DNA of 44,798 bases. Origin: Clostridiaceae bacterium. Its GTDB lineage: Bacteria; Bacillota; Clostridia; Saccharofermentanales; UBA5734. The notes under the pieces are model-generated. The model made no database searches. It was not told where the DNA came from and was given only the letters and a program-made list of their open reading frames with translations. Made by a program: the position numbers and the translations under genes. The stretch covers positions 1 through 44,798 of the forward strand of contig JAAYNF010000154.1 of the NCBI GenBank assembly GCA_012520975.1. The letters are read 5' to 3'. Within the stretch, counting starts at the first letter, position 1, and each line of letters begins with the position of its first letter. This document shows positions 23,830-33,063 of the stretch, piece by piece.

Positions 23830-25650
23830 TTGGCAAACAAGATCAAGCATCCGTTAACAGGAAAGAGGTTGAAGAACCTGATCCTTGGCGTTGTATCGAA
23901 TCCGTTCAATATGGTGGTCTTTATCTCGCTGATTTTGCTGATTAGCCTGATTATCGTTCCGTTGTTTACCATGTTGAGAGAGACGGTCACTCTCGCCGCA
24001 AGCGAGTTGAGACGTGTAGATGGTGAAATCGGCGATTTTACCCTCTATTATTGGAAGTATGTTTTCGCAAGCAAATTGTCAAGCGCGGTGCTGTGGACAC
24101 CGCTTCGCAATTCCCTGCTCATTGGCATATTCGTAACGGCAATATCCGTGCCGCTCGGCTCTATTCTTGCGTGGCTTGTTGTTCGCTCCGACATACCGGG
24201 CAAGAGGCTGCTTTCTATGCTGGTGATCATTCCCTACATGATTCCCTCTTGGTGCAAAGCATTGTCGTGGCTTGCGATGTTCAGAAATTCGCGCTCGGGA
24301 CATCTGGGCTTTTTTGCAGGGCTTGGCATCAACATTCCGGACTGGCTGGCGTACGGACCGTTTGCCATTATATCGGTCATGGTGCTGCACTACTATGCGT
24401 TCGCCTACATCATGGTGTCCGGCTCGCTGCGTTCTGTGAACAGTGAGCTTGAGGAGATGGGCGAGATTCAGGGCGCATCAAAGCTGCAAATATTAAAGAG
24501 CATCACGATGCCGCTGGTGTTGCCCTCTATTCTTTCGGCAGCCATCATGACCGTTTCCAAATCTGTCGGTTCGTACGGCGTGGCGGCGAATCTCGGAACG
24601 CGCATCGGCTACTTCACGCTTGCGACAAAGATGAAGGAATTCATCAATGTCGGTCCGCATGCGGTAGGATATGTCATGAGCATCCTGCTTATTGTGATGG
24701 CCACCGGAACCATCTTCGCGAATCGCCTTTTCCTCGGTCATCGCCGTTCGTTTGAGACAATGGGCGGAAAGGGCACCCGGCACACGCCGATTCCCCTCGG
24801 CATGTCAAAGTATCCACTCTTGATATTCATTGTGGTATTTCTGCTGGTGGCTATGGTCATGCCTCTGTTTGTGCTCTTGATGGAAACGTTCCAAAAATCA
24901 ACCGGTATGGGTTATTCGCTGGACAATCTCACGCTTTACAACTGGATTGGCAGACTTGAGGATGCGACTTGGCAGGTTGATTATCCCGGCATATTCCGAA
25001 ACCCGGAGTTTGGCAGGGCAGTATGGAATACCTTAAGACTTACGGTGGTAGCATCCATTATTACCGCGTTCTGCGGTCAGCTGCTGGGTTATATTTCATC
25101 GAGAGGCAGAGGCAAATGGTACGGCAGTCTTACTGAGCAACTTGTTTTTATTCCTTATCTCATGCCCGGCGTGGCTTTTTCCGCCATCTACTTTGCGATG
25201 TTCGCCAAACCCAGCCTGTTTGGCCTCATCCCATCATTGTACGGAACATTCACATTAATTGTGCTGGTCAGTGTCGTCAAGCACTTCCCGTTTGCCAGCC
25301 GCGCGGGCACCGCGAATATGCTGCAAATCGGCACGGAGCTCGAGGAGGCGGCAGATATCGCGGGTGCCAGCTTTTGGCGGCGCATGATCAGAATAGTTAT
25401 TCCGCTGGCGAAACAAGGCTTTATTTCCGGCTTTATGTTGATTTTTATCAGCATCGCGAAGGAACTGGACCTGATTATCATCATGATGACACCCCAAACC
25501 AGAACCATGTCGTATTTGGCATTCCAGTATTCACGTGATGCCATGCCGCAGATGGCGGATGCCATATCGGTCTGTGTTCTGGTGTTTATTCTCATCAGCT
25601 ACCGTATCGCGAACCACTTTGGTGCGGATATCGGCAAGAGCTGGGGTTAA
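23830..25650 (+). CDS. ABC importer permease, two fused permease domains (Fe/AfuB type)
   Basis: 606 residues from TTG 23830, with AGAGG about 8 bases upstream; a GTG at 23821 is possible but too near that site. Two binding-protein-dependent permease domains occur in tandem, each ending with an EAA loop: ELEEMGEIQGASKLQILKSI (about 207-226) and ELEEAADIAGASFWRRMIRI (about 509-528). About twelve membrane segments. This architecture is typical of iron (FbpB/SfuB), thiamine (ThiP) and hexose-phosphate (AfuB) importers. Partners are the ATPase and lipoprotein just downstream. Under LacI operator O4, so the substrate is more likely a sugar, cyclitol or phosphorylated derivative than iron. Confidence 0.88.
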   Translation: MANKIKHPLTGKRLKNLILGVVSNPFNMVVFISLILLISLIIVPLFTMLRETVTLAASELRRVDGEIGDFTLYYWKYVFASKLSSAVLWTPLRNSLLIGIFVTAISVPLGSILAWLVVRSDIPGKRLLSMLVIIPYMIPSWCKALSWLAMFRNSRSGHLGFFAGLGINIPDWLAYGPFAIISVMVLHYYAFAYIMVSGSLRSVNSELEEMGEIQGASKLQILKSITMPLVLPSILSAAIMTVSKSVGSYGVAANLGTRIGYFTLATKMKEFINVGPHAVGYVMSILLIVMATGTIFANRLFLGHRRSFETMGGKGTRHTPIPLGMSKYPLLIFIVVFLLVAMVMPLFVLLMETFQKSTGMGYSLDNLTLYNWIGRLEDATWQVDYPGIFRNPEFGRAVWNTLRLTVVASIITAFCGQLLGYISSRGRGKWYGSLTEQLVFIPYLMPGVAFSAIYFAMFAKPSLFGLIPSLYGTFTLIVLVSVVKHFPFASRAGTANMLQIGTELEEAADIAGASFWRRMIRIVIPLAKQGFISGFMLIFISIAKELDLIIIMMTPQTRTMSYLAFQYSRDAMPQMADAISVCVLVFILISYRIANHFGADIGKSWG

Positions 25651-25689
25651 TTTATACGCTGAAAGAAGATTTTTGAAAGGATTGTAATT

Positions 25690-26808
25690 ATGAGCAGGAT
25701 AGAACTGAAAAACATTGATAAATTCTTTGGTGATAATCACGTGCTTCGCAATCTCAACCTGGTTATCGAAGATGGCGACTTCATGACGCTGCTCGGTCCG
25801 TCCGGTTGCGGAAAAACTACTTTGCTGCGTGTGGTCGCAGGTCTTGAAAAGCCGCAGAACGGCACCATGACGATTGACGGGGTGGAGATTATCAACGCGG
25901 CGGACGCGCTGTTTGTCGAGCCAAGCAAGCGAGATTTGAATCTCGTATTCCAAAGCTACGCCCTTTGGCCGCACATGACAGCTTACAACAATGTCGCGTT
26001 CGGACTCAAGATTAAAAAAATTCCTGCCGCCAAGATCGAAGAGATGGTCATGAAGTCGCTGCGGCTGATGCGCATCGATGAACTCAAAGACCGCTACCCG
26101 AACGAGCTGTCGGGCGGACAGCAGCAACGTGTCGCCATCGCCAGGGCCATCGCGTCCGAGCCAAAACTGATTTTGCTGGACGAGCCGCTGTCAAACCTTG
26201 ACGCAAAGCTGCGCATCGACATGCGTGCCGAGCTGAAGAGACTCCACAGGGAAATCGGCGCAACCATCATCTACGTTACGCACGATCAAATTGAGGCATT
26301 GACCATGTCCACAAAGATCGCGCTGTTCGAGGAAGGGTGTCTGGCGCAGGTAGCACCGCCGATGGAGCTTTACATGAACCCCATTGATTTGGTCGCGGCG
26401 GACTTTATCGGAAATCCCAGAATTAACTTCCTGAAGGGTACCGCAAGTTATAGCAACGAGAAACTGCATGTCAAGATCAATATCGGCGAGTATGATTTTG
26501 ACAAAGAAGATATGACAGAGGAGCCCATCCCGGAAGGGGAATTCCCCTGTGTGGTCGGCCTTCGCCCGGAGCAGGTCTATATCCACACGGAAGCAGTAGA
26601 GAGCAGCATTCCCGCGACAATATACGCGGGGCAGCCCGCGGGCAGCGAAACATTGGTAACGTTGACGGTCGGCGGACAGGAATTTCTTGCGAAGGAAATC
26701 GGACTGAAAGACTACGAGATGGGACAGACCGTATATCTGGAAATCGACCCCAACAAGCTCAACGTCTACGACGAGAAGAGCACAAGACTGATCAAGCTTG
26801 CGGTATAA
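25690..26808 (+). CDS. ABC importer ATP-binding protein (MalK/FbpC/PotA type)
   Basis: 372 residues. Walker A GPSGCGKTT (about 37-45), Q-loop FQSYALWPHM, signature LSGGQQQR, Walker B LILLDEPLSNLDAKL, H-loop VTHDQIEAL. After residue about 240 there is a C-terminal TOBE-type regulatory domain with VGLRPEQVYI. Energises the fused permease encoded 39 bases upstream. Its relative in the second system is at 35287-36357. Confidence 0.92.
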   Translation: MSRIELKNIDKFFGDNHVLRNLNLVIEDGDFMTLLGPSGCGKTTLLRVVAGLEKPQNGTMTIDGVEIINAADALFVEPSKRDLNLVFQSYALWPHMTAYNNVAFGLKIKKIPAAKIEEMVMKSLRLMRIDELKDRYPNELSGGQQQRVAIARAIASEPKLILLDEPLSNLDAKLRIDMRAELKRLHREIGATIIYVTHDQIEALTMSTKIALFEEGCLAQVAPPMELYMNPIDLVAADFIGNPRINFLKGTASYSNEKLHVKINIGEYDFDKEDMTEEPIPEGEFPCVVGLRPEQVYIHTEAVESSIPATIYAGQPAGSETLVTLTVGGQEFLAKEIGLKDYEMGQTVYLEIDPNKLNVYDEKSTRLIKLAV

Positions 26809-26859
26809 CGCAATTGCATGATAAACACACACATACACCTTTGAAAGGAGAAGGAAATC

Positions 26860-28137
26860 ATGAAAAGACTGTTGGCATTTGTGATTGCTCTATTGCTTGT
26901 GTTCACGCTTATTGGCTGCAATGGGCAGGAGAGCAGTTCGGCACCGCCCGTCCAGACAACCAAACCGGTACCGGGCGAAACGACAGGAGCAGACCCCGAA
27001 CCTTCGGGAGATGATGAAATCGATTGGAACAATCTGAGCGATGAAGAATTGTATGAAATGGCAAAGGAAGAGGGCGGGATCATCAATGTGTATGCGGGTT
27101 CAGGCAAAATGCTGAAAACCGGCAAGGCATTCCTCGCGAAGTACCCCGATTTGAAACTCGAAGTATATGACCTCGACCAAGATGAAGCAAAGGGCAAGAT
27201 TAAAACCGAGAATGAAACCGGAAACATCACCGCTGATGTGCTGCACACGAAGGACACCGCCGGTGAGATCTACTATGACTATCTCCCCATGGGATACATC
27301 GAGACCTATTATCCCACGGATTTGGTCGCGAATATTCCGGATAATTTGCTCACCTACGGCTTGCCGTTCTATTCTTCGATGAACCTTTGGTATTACAACA
27401 ATTCGGCGTTCCCGGATGGTTGCCCGCTGGATAACTGGTGGGATATCGTTCACGTCAAAGAAGACGGCACTCCCAAGTGGAAACTCATTACCAAGAACCT
27501 CGGTTCTGAAACCGCGTACATCGCGCTGCTGAGCTCGTTTGCAATCAATTCGGATCAAATGGCCGCCGCATACGAAGATTACTATGGCGAGCCCATCACC
27601 TACACTTACGATGCGGAATTGGCGGAAGTTGAGGCGAACAATGCAGGCTTCGAATTCATTTGGCGTCTGTCCCAGCATCCGGGTCTTACCTTTATCGAGG
27701 ATGGCGACGAGATTGTTCAGGCCGTCCACTTCGCTTACGAAGAAGGTGGCGAACACGCTCTGGGCTTTGCGTCCGCATCCAAGCTTGATAACCGCGATGA
27801 CGGCTACAACATTGAGTGGGTGACGGGTCTTGCACCGTACACGGCGATGATGAACTGCAACTACATGTATGTCATCAGCGGCTGTGACAATCCTGCCGGC
27901 GCAAGATTGTTCATCCGTTTCCAAATGAGCAAAGAGGGTTTTGACAGTTCGTTCAATGCGCTGGGCAACTGGCCGGTTGATTCCTCGCTGCCCAACGAGG
28001 AGAACCCGTTCACCATGGCAGAATTCGGGCCGGAAGTTAACGGTGCAATTACGCCCGATATCGAGGCTTTGTACGACATCTTCCTCGACGCGCAAGACAG
28101 TTGGATTCACTGGTACGACATGAACCCGAACAAATAA
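26860..28137 (+). CDS. ABC importer substrate-binding lipoprotein (AfuA/FbpA type)
   Basis: 425 residues. Signal peptide MKRLLAFVIALLLVFTLIGC with a lipobox and lipid-attachment Cys20, then a Ser/Pro/Thr-rich linker to about residue 60. The mature fold looks like a class-II periplasmic-binding protein: EEGGIINVYAGSGK, FLAKYPDLKLEVYDLD, NLWYYNNSAF. AGGAGAAGG precedes ATG. The iron-type family includes AfuA, which binds hexose phosphates, so a phosphorylated ligand is plausible; no clear iron-binding Tyr pair can be assigned. Followed by a stable hairpin. Confidence 0.85.
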   Translation: MKRLLAFVIALLLVFTLIGCNGQESSSAPPVQTTKPVPGETTGADPEPSGDDEIDWNNLSDEELYEMAKEEGGIINVYAGSGKMLKTGKAFLAKYPDLKLEVYDLDQDEAKGKIKTENETGNITADVLHTKDTAGEIYYDYLPMGYIETYYPTDLVANIPDNLLTYGLPFYSSMNLWYYNNSAFPDGCPLDNWWDIVHVKEDGTPKWKLITKNLGSETAYIALLSSFAINSDQMAAAYEDYYGEPITYTYDAELAEVEANNAGFEFIWRLSQHPGLTFIEDGDEIVQAVHFAYEEGGEHALGFASASKLDNRDDGYNIEWVTGLAPYTAMMNCNYMYVISGCDNPAGARLFIRFQMSKEGFDSSFNALGNWPVDSSLPNEENPFTMAEFGPEVNGAITPDIEALYDIFLDAQDSWIHWYDMNPNK

Positions 28138-28158
28138 TCACGTGATTTAATCGCTACG

Positions 28159-28190
28159 TTGCGGGCGGTATGTAGGCATGCCGCCCGCAA
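28159..28190 (+). terminator. hairpin after the solute-binding-protein gene
   Basis: Perfect 10-bp stem TTGCGGGCGG/CCGCCCGCAA with a 12-base loop, 21 bases after the stop. No T-run follows, so it probably works as a partial terminator or an mRNA-stabilising structure that lets the binding protein be made in excess. Confidence 0.6.
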
Positions 28191-28223
28191 TACTATATAA
28201 TAAGGAGTTGCAGGGATTCTTCC

Positions 28224-28706
28224 GTGGAAAACAAAACAGCCACTAAATATGAATTCTGGGATATGTTCCGTTTCACCAAGGATGGAAAGCCAAAGAGCAG
28301 CGTGCTCGTCAATTCGTTTTCCTTAAGCCTTGCTGTTCTGATTGTAACCGGCCTTGCCTATTGGTTTCTGATTGATGTTATCGAGGGCATCGTTGTCGAC
28401 CGGGGCTGTCCGATATGGCTTGCAAACACGCTCGAAAGCCTTGTGCCCGCATTGATTGCGACAGGCTTGTTTCTATCACTTACATTCTTATTTAAAAACA
28501 AGGCATATGTGTTTTATGCTTATCTGTGGAATCTTTTCTACGCGATCTTGTTCATCGGCGCGGTTCTGTTGTTTGTGGACGAGGCAGATAGGGGCTTTCT
28601 CCTGCGCCTGTCACTGATGATCATACCTGCGCCGCTTCTGTTGGGGCTGGTGGGCTCCTTCCTTCTCGGGATATTTCTTCCGAACAGAAAGAGGAGGATA
28701 ACATGA
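28224..28706 (+). CDS. Small polytopic membrane protein, unknown function
   Basis: 160 residues from a GTG start (AGGG about 8 bases upstream; AAGGAG further away). Not recognised. About 30 hydrophilic N-terminal residues are followed by four hydrophobic segments (about residues 32-52, 70-88, 93-113 and 125-150) and a basic tail NRKRRIT. It overlaps the following HAD gene by ATGA, so the two are translationally coupled. It follows the importer genes in the same operon. A membrane partner for the HAD or the importer is possible, but there is no motif to support it. Confidence 0.65.
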   Translation: MENKTATKYEFWDMFRFTKDGKPKSSVLVNSFSLSLAVLIVTGLAYWFLIDVIEGIVVDRGCPIWLANTLESLVPALIATGLFLSLTFLFKNKAYVFYAYLWNLFYAILFIGAVLLFVDEADRGFLLRLSLMIIPAPLLLGLVGSFLLGIFLPNRKRRIT

Positions 28707-29449
28707 TAACGACCGTAATGTTTGACATGGGTGGCACGCTGGAAGATTTGTATTCCGACGAGACTACACAAAGAGCAATGGCGGAAAAGGAATTTTCGCT
28801 GTTAAAAGAATATTCGATCCCCTATGCGGGCAGTGTGTCAGATTTGCTGCACTGCATCAATACCAATATGCAACGTTATAAAGATGAAAGCGTCATTACA
28901 CGTATCGAAAAGAAGCCGGAGGAAATCTGGCGCGACTATCTCCTCAAGGATGTCGTCGATACATCCCTTTTGACGGAAGATATCTGTGAACGGCTTGCGC
29001 ATACGTGGGAAACTACTTACTTTATCAGAAAACTCCGCCCGCATGTCATTCCCATGTTAAGCAACCTAAAAGACGCGGGTTTACGGCTGGGTATTATCTC
29101 TAATACCGCAAGCATATTTCAAGTGTTTGATACGTTGGAAGTGTATGGTATACGAGACTATTTTGAACAAATCGTGTTGTCAAGCATCATCGGCTACCGC
29201 AAGCCGCACGTGAATGCATTCAGAATAGCGATGCGTCAAATGGGCGTTTTGCCGAATGAATGCGTGTACGTCGGCGACACGCTTGCCCGCGATGTCTCCG
29301 GCGCAATTGCCGCCGGTTTTCAAAAGACGATTCAAATCCATTCGTTCCTGACCGATTCGCGCGATGCCGGGCTCAAAGGCAAATGGGTGCCCGATTATTT
29401 TATTAAAGACATGAGCGAGATCCCTGCGATCGTCGCCGCTTTGAGGTAA
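28703..29449 (+). CDS. HAD-superfamily hydrolase (paralogue 5)
   Basis: 248 residues; AGGAGG lies in the end of the membrane-protein gene. HAD motifs: FDMGGT (nucleophile Asp, Gly at +2), IISNTAS, YRKPHVNAF, GDTLARDV. The cap holds EEIWRDYLLKDV in the place of the ELWTxWL segment. Closest to paralogue 2 of the inositol operon. Coupled to the small membrane protein and downstream of the importer, it would be well placed to dephosphorylate an imported compound. Confidence 0.78.
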   Translation: MITTVMFDMGGTLEDLYSDETTQRAMAEKEFSLLKEYSIPYAGSVSDLLHCINTNMQRYKDESVITRIEKKPEEIWRDYLLKDVVDTSLLTEDICERLAHTWETTYFIRKLRPHVIPMLSNLKDAGLRLGIISNTASIFQVFDTLEVYGIRDYFEQIVLSSIIGYRKPHVNAFRIAMRQMGVLPNECVYVGDTLARDVSGAIAAGFQKTIQIHSFLTDSRDAGLKGKWVPDYFIKDMSEIPAIVAALR

Positions 29450-29534
29450 GCGGACGGCTCGTTTGTCCTGACTTAGAATACAACGACTTTGGAGATTCCA
29501 ACAGAAAGTTTCTCTTAGGAGAAGAGGTGGTTCC

Positions 29535-31523
29535 ATGACAAACAAATTGTTCATTATTGCCCCCGTCTTGGGGGCAATTTCGCTTATTTTCGCCTTTATC
29601 AAGGCAAGCGGTGTCGCAAAGAAGGACGCGGGCAGCGCGCGTATGCAGGAGATCGCAAAAGCCATCTCCGACGGTGCAAAGGCGTTCTTGGCCGCGGAGT
29701 ATAAGATACTCGTCGTCTTTATCGTAGCGCTGGTTTTAATCATCGGATTTGGACTGAACAGCTGGCTGACTGCGGTGGCGTTTTTGATCGGCGCGGTGTT
29801 TTCAGTGCTCGCGGGCTTTTTCGGCATGAATGTTGCTAGTAAGGCGAATGTGCGTACCGCCGCAGCAGCGCAGTCGGGCGGCATGAAAGCGGCGCTCTCG
29901 GTCGCGTTCTCGGGCGGTACCGTTATGGGCATGTGTGTCGTGGGGCTGGGGCTCATGGGCTGCGGCATCATCTATATCCTTACCGGAGACGAATCCGTTT
30001 TGATGGGATTCAGCTTGGGCGCAAGCGGTGTCGCGCTGTTTGCGCGTGTCGGCGGCGGAATTTATACAAAGGCTGCCGATATGGGCGCGGATCTGGTGGG
30101 CAAGGTGGAAGCCGGCATCCCCGAGGACGACCCGAGAAACCCCGCCGTCATCGCGGACAACGTGGGTGATAACGTGGGAGATGTCGCGGGCATGGGCGCG
30201 GATTTGTTTGAGTCCTACGTAGGCGCGATCGTCTCTGCGGTTACGCTGGGCGTGGCTTTTTCTGCCGAGCGTGGTTCGCTATATCCGCTGTTGTTGAGCG
30301 CGCTCGGTATCGCGGCAAGCATACTGGGTACGTTCTTTGTAAGAGGCAAAGAAGAAGCCAATCCGCACAAGGCATTAAAGATGGCAAGCTACGTCTCTTC
30401 CGCCATCGTGACGGTCGGCGCGCTGTTGCTTTCATGGTGGTTGTTCGACGACCTCCTGCTTTCGGTTTCGGTTATCGCAGGGCTTGCGGTCGGCGTCGCC
30501 ATCGGCTTTGTCACGGAGCTGTATACCTCCTCGGATTACAAGTCGGTCAAGAACATCGCGGAGAAGAGCCTCACGGGCCCCGCCATCAATATCGTATCGG
30601 GACTATCCGTCGGCATGCTCTCCACCCTTGTTCCCATACTGCTTGTTTGCGTGGGAGTGCTCGTCGCCTATCTTACGGGCGGAATGTACGGCATCGCCCT
30701 CGCGGCCGTTGGCATGCTCTCCACCACGGGTATTACGGTGGCGGTGGATGCATATGGACCGATCGCGGATAATGCGGGCGGCATCGCTCAAATGGCAAAC
30801 CTGGATAGCTCCGTCCGTGATATTACCGACAAGCTCGATTCCGTAGGCAATACCACCGCGGCAATCGGCAAGGGCTTTGCCATCGGCTCAGCTGCGCTGA
30901 CGGCGCTTGCGCTGTTTGCCTCTTTCGCGCAGAAAGCGAACCTTACCATGATTGACGCCTTAAACCCCTATGTCATCGTCGGCATGTTCGTAGGCGGCGT
31001 ATTGCCGTTCTTATTCTCCGCACTAACGATAAACAGCGTCTCCCACGCGGCAAACCGCATGATCGCAGAGGTGCGAAGACAGTTCTCTGACAACCCCAAT
31101 ATCCTGCTCGGAACAGAGCTGCCCGATTACAAGAAGTGCGTGGCAATTTCCGCAAGTGACGCCCTCCGCCGGATGATTCTACCGGGCGTTATCGCGGTGC
31201 TGTCTCCGATCGCGGTGGGCATCCTTCTCGGCACGCAAGCGCTTGGCGGCATGCTTGTCGGCGCTGTGGTCACGGGTGTCTTGATGGCGATTTTTATGTC
31301 TAACGCCGGCAGCGCGTGGGATAACGCGAAGAAGCATATTGAAGAGGGGAATTTCGGCGGCACGGGCAGTAGCGCGCACAGAGCCGCTGTTGTGGGCGAC
31401 ACCGTGGGCGATCCGTTCAAAGACGCCGCGGGTCCGTCCATCAACATTCTGATCAAGCTTATGACCGTTATCGCCCTCGTGTTTGTGCCGCTGTTTGATC
31501 GGTTCGAAGGTTTGCTCGGATAG
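29535..31523 (+). CDS. hppA: Membrane-bound ion-pumping pyrophosphatase, K+-dependent type
   Basis: 662 residues, about 15-16 membrane segments. Pyrophosphate-binding motifs [19 protein letters not shown] (about 196-214) and [15 protein letters not shown] near the C-terminus. [14 protein letters not shown] has Ala where K+-independent enzymes have Lys (GNTTKA), which places it with K+-dependent pumps, most of which move Na+, some Na+ and H+. It recovers energy from pyrophosphate made in biosynthesis. AGAAGAGG precedes ATG. It is 85 bases after the HAD gene, and I see no clear promoter in between, so it may be read from the importer promoter. Confidence 0.93.
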   Translation: MTNKLFIIAPVLGAISLIFAFIKASGVAKKDAGSARMQEIAKAISDGAKAFLAAEYKILVVFIVALVLIIGFGLNSWLTAVAFLIGAVFSVLAGFFGMNVASKANVRTAAAAQSGGMKAALSVAFSGGTVMGMCVVGLGLMGCGIIYILTGDESVLMGFSLGASGVALFARVGGGIYTKAADMGADLVGKVEAGIPEDDPRNPAVIADNVGDNVGDVAGMGADLFESYVGAIVSAVTLGVAFSAERGSLYPLLLSALGIAASILGTFFVRGKEEANPHKALKMASYVSSAIVTVGALLLSWWLFDDLLLSVSVIAGLAVGVAIGFVTELYTSSDYKSVKNIAEKSLTGPAINIVSGLSVGMLSTLVPILLVCVGVLVAYLTGGMYGIALAAVGMLSTTGITVAVDAYGPIADNAGGIAQMANLDSSVRDITDKLDSVGNTTAAIGKGFAIGSAALTALALFASFAQKANLTMIDALNPYVIVGMFVGGVLPFLFSALTINSVSHAANRMIAEVRRQFSDNPNILLGTELPDYKKCVAISASDALRRMILPGVIAVLSPIAVGILLGTQALGGMLVGAVVTGVLMAIFMSNAGSAWDNAKKHIEEGNFGGTGSSAHRAAVVGDTVGDPFKDAAGPSINILIKLMTVIALVFVPLFDRFEGLLG

Positions 31524-31571
31524 TTTGATCAAATCGCGTGTGTTGTCAAGTATAGAGAAGCGAAACAAGTG

Positions 31572-31604
31572 AGATGGGAAGGCCAGCAACTGGCCTTCCC
31601 ATCT
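31572..31604. terminator. strong bidirectional terminator
   Basis: Perfect 15-bp stem (31572-31586 with 31590-31604) and a CAA loop, between hppA and the converging lacI gene. Few Ts follow on either strand, but the position and stem strength support termination of both. Confidence 0.75.
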
Positions 31605-31669
31605 TGGTTGTATCTTAGCCGAAAAGCCGGTCGACATCTCAAGGACGGGGGACGACCGCACACGGTATA

Positions 31670-32701
31670 TTACAGGCTTCCCTTTACCAGAATCTCATTC
31701 TTTGTGTATATCACAGACTCGTTCGGCTTTCTATTATAGACTGTTTTGTAAATGAGCAGCTCTATTGACAGATACCCCTGATTGATCATGTCGCTGTCGA
31801 TAGTGAAATTTATAACACCCTCACGAATAAGCTCTACAATTTCCGGATAGCGTTCAAAACATACTGCCTTGACTACATGAGAATGAGCAAGCTCCTTTAT
31901 CAACCTGCCGACAACAGCCGCGCCGCCACCTGTAACAAGTATGCCATCCGGTAGCGGTTTCCTGCACAAAATTGTACGCGTTTCGCTTTCAATTACCTTA
32001 AGATTATCATAGCCGACCACGGAACCCATGATTTCGATATTGGGATATTCCTCCTCTATCATGGACTCGAACCCCACACGTCTGCCCTCGCTGTAAGAAA
32101 TCGTTTCGCCCTTTTCTGTGGCCGCAACGAGCAAAACCTTCCCCTGTCCGGACAGGAGACTGCCCATCAGTGATGCCGCAATCCTGCCGGCCTTAACCGT
32201 GTCCTGCCCGACAAAGCATAGCCTTCTGCTATCCGGAATATCGAAGTTCATGGTCGTTACAACTGGAATACCGACATCTGTAGCCTTATTTATCGCAGAC
32301 CGTATCTTATCGGTGTTTATAGGACTTATTACTATGCCATCGACTCTTTTCTCAATGAGCTGTTCCAATATTTCCGCCTGTGCATTTTCATCAACATATC
32401 CGGTGTAATAATACGCAATTCTGATATCAAATCCCTCATATGTCTTCAAGGCTTGGCTCATGCCTTCTCTTATCATATCCAAGGCGTCTGATATAATGAG
32501 TATAACCGCAATCTCTATGATCGCGTTCTTTTTTTGCAGACCCTGTCCAAGTATGTTGGGAGTATACCCGGTTTTGTCGATAATCTTCTTTATTTTAAGA
32601 CGAACTTCATCGCTGACCCCTTCACGGTTATGCAAAACCTTATCCACCGTTGAACGATGGACACCCGCCATTTTTGCAATTTCCTTCATAGTAATACGCA
32701 T
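31670..32701 (-). CDS. LacI-family transcriptional regulator of the second importer operon
   Basis: 343 residues from ATG 32701 (AAGGA 6 bases upstream). N-terminal helix-turn-helix MKEIAKMAGVHRSTVDKVLHNREGV, hinge GYTPNILGQGLQKKN, then a sugar-binding-type effector domain (VDGIVISPINTDKI, GIPVVTTMNFDI, CFVGQDTVKAGRIAA, GILVTGGGAAVVG). The recognition helix (STVDKVL) differs from that of the first regulator (ATVSRAL), in keeping with the different palindrome at 32879-32898. Divergent from the second importer operon, which it probably controls. Confidence 0.87.
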   Translation of the reverse strand: MRITMKEIAKMAGVHRSTVDKVLHNREGVSDEVRLKIKKIIDKTGYTPNILGQGLQKKNAIIEIAVILIISDALDMIREGMSQALKTYEGFDIRIAYYYTGYVDENAQAEILEQLIEKRVDGIVISPINTDKIRSAINKATDVGIPVVTTMNFDIPDSRRLCFVGQDTVKAGRIAASLMGSLLSGQGKVLLVAATEKGETISYSEGRRVGFESMIEEEYPNIEIMGSVVGYDNLKVIESETRTILCRKPLPDGILVTGGGAAVVGRLIKELAHSHVVKAVCFERYPEIVELIREGVINFTIDSDMINQGYLSIELLIYKTVYNRKPNESVIYTKNEILVKGSL

Positions 32702-32833
32702 ATATTTGATCCTTATCGCAACCATTTGTTAAACAATATGGAAAGCAAGCCAATATTTCTTTTAATTAAATAATACATTAAAAACATTATTAAATATATT
32801 ATTAAATATTATTAAATATATAATTTTTATATA

Positions 32834-32862
32834 TTGCATTTTTAAATTTTTTGTGCTACTAT
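32834..32862 (+). promoter_or_regulatory. promoter of the second importer operon
   Basis: TTGCAT at 32834-32839, 17-base spacer, TACTAT at 32857-32862, in a very AT-rich 362-base intergenic region (32702-33063) that otherwise holds the operator below and a leader of about 190 bases with no gene seen. Confidence 0.55.
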
Positions 32863-32878
32863 TTCAATGTATATGGCA

Positions 32879-32898
32879 TTACGAGCACGTGCTCGTAA
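32879..32898. promoter_or_regulatory. 20-base palindromic operator of the second LacI regulator
   Basis: TTACGAGCACGTGCTCGTAA is a perfect palindrome of 20 bases starting 16 bases after the predicted -10 box. Same promoter-operator geometry as the first regulon but a different sequence. Confidence 0.8.
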
Positions 32899-32904
32899 AC
32901 TGTT

Positions 32905-32925
32905 AGGAGGCTAGAAGGAGGCTAG
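32905..32925 (+). repeat. tandem AGGAGGCTAG repeat in the leader
   Basis: AGGAGGCTAG occurs at 32905-32914 and again at 32916-32925. Both contain a perfect Shine-Dalgarno, yet no start codon follows at a usable distance. It may be a decoy ribosome-binding or mRNA-stabilising element near the 5' end. Confidence 0.45.
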
Positions 32926-33063
32926 TTTTTCTACCAAAAAGATCAATCTTTCTATCGTTTGCAAAGCTTATTAGTCCGAATGTTGTTTCAAGAAAAAGAA
33001 AAGCGGAACTTGGTATTATCTGTACAATAGCAGATAAAAAATAAGTCATGTGGAGGTATAAAG

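Noticed and set aside
27100-28110. 336-codon minus-strand open frame
   Set aside because: Antisense to the solute-binding lipoprotein gene; no family pattern in its translation.
23830-28137. Iron importer
   Set aside because: Gene family is iron-like, but LacI-type operator control and catabolic neighbours make iron an unlikely substrate; kept open as an alternative.
32750-32850. AT-rich stretch as a replication origin or repeat array
   Set aside because: No DnaA-box cluster or regular iteration seen; best explained as the promoter region of the divergent genes.
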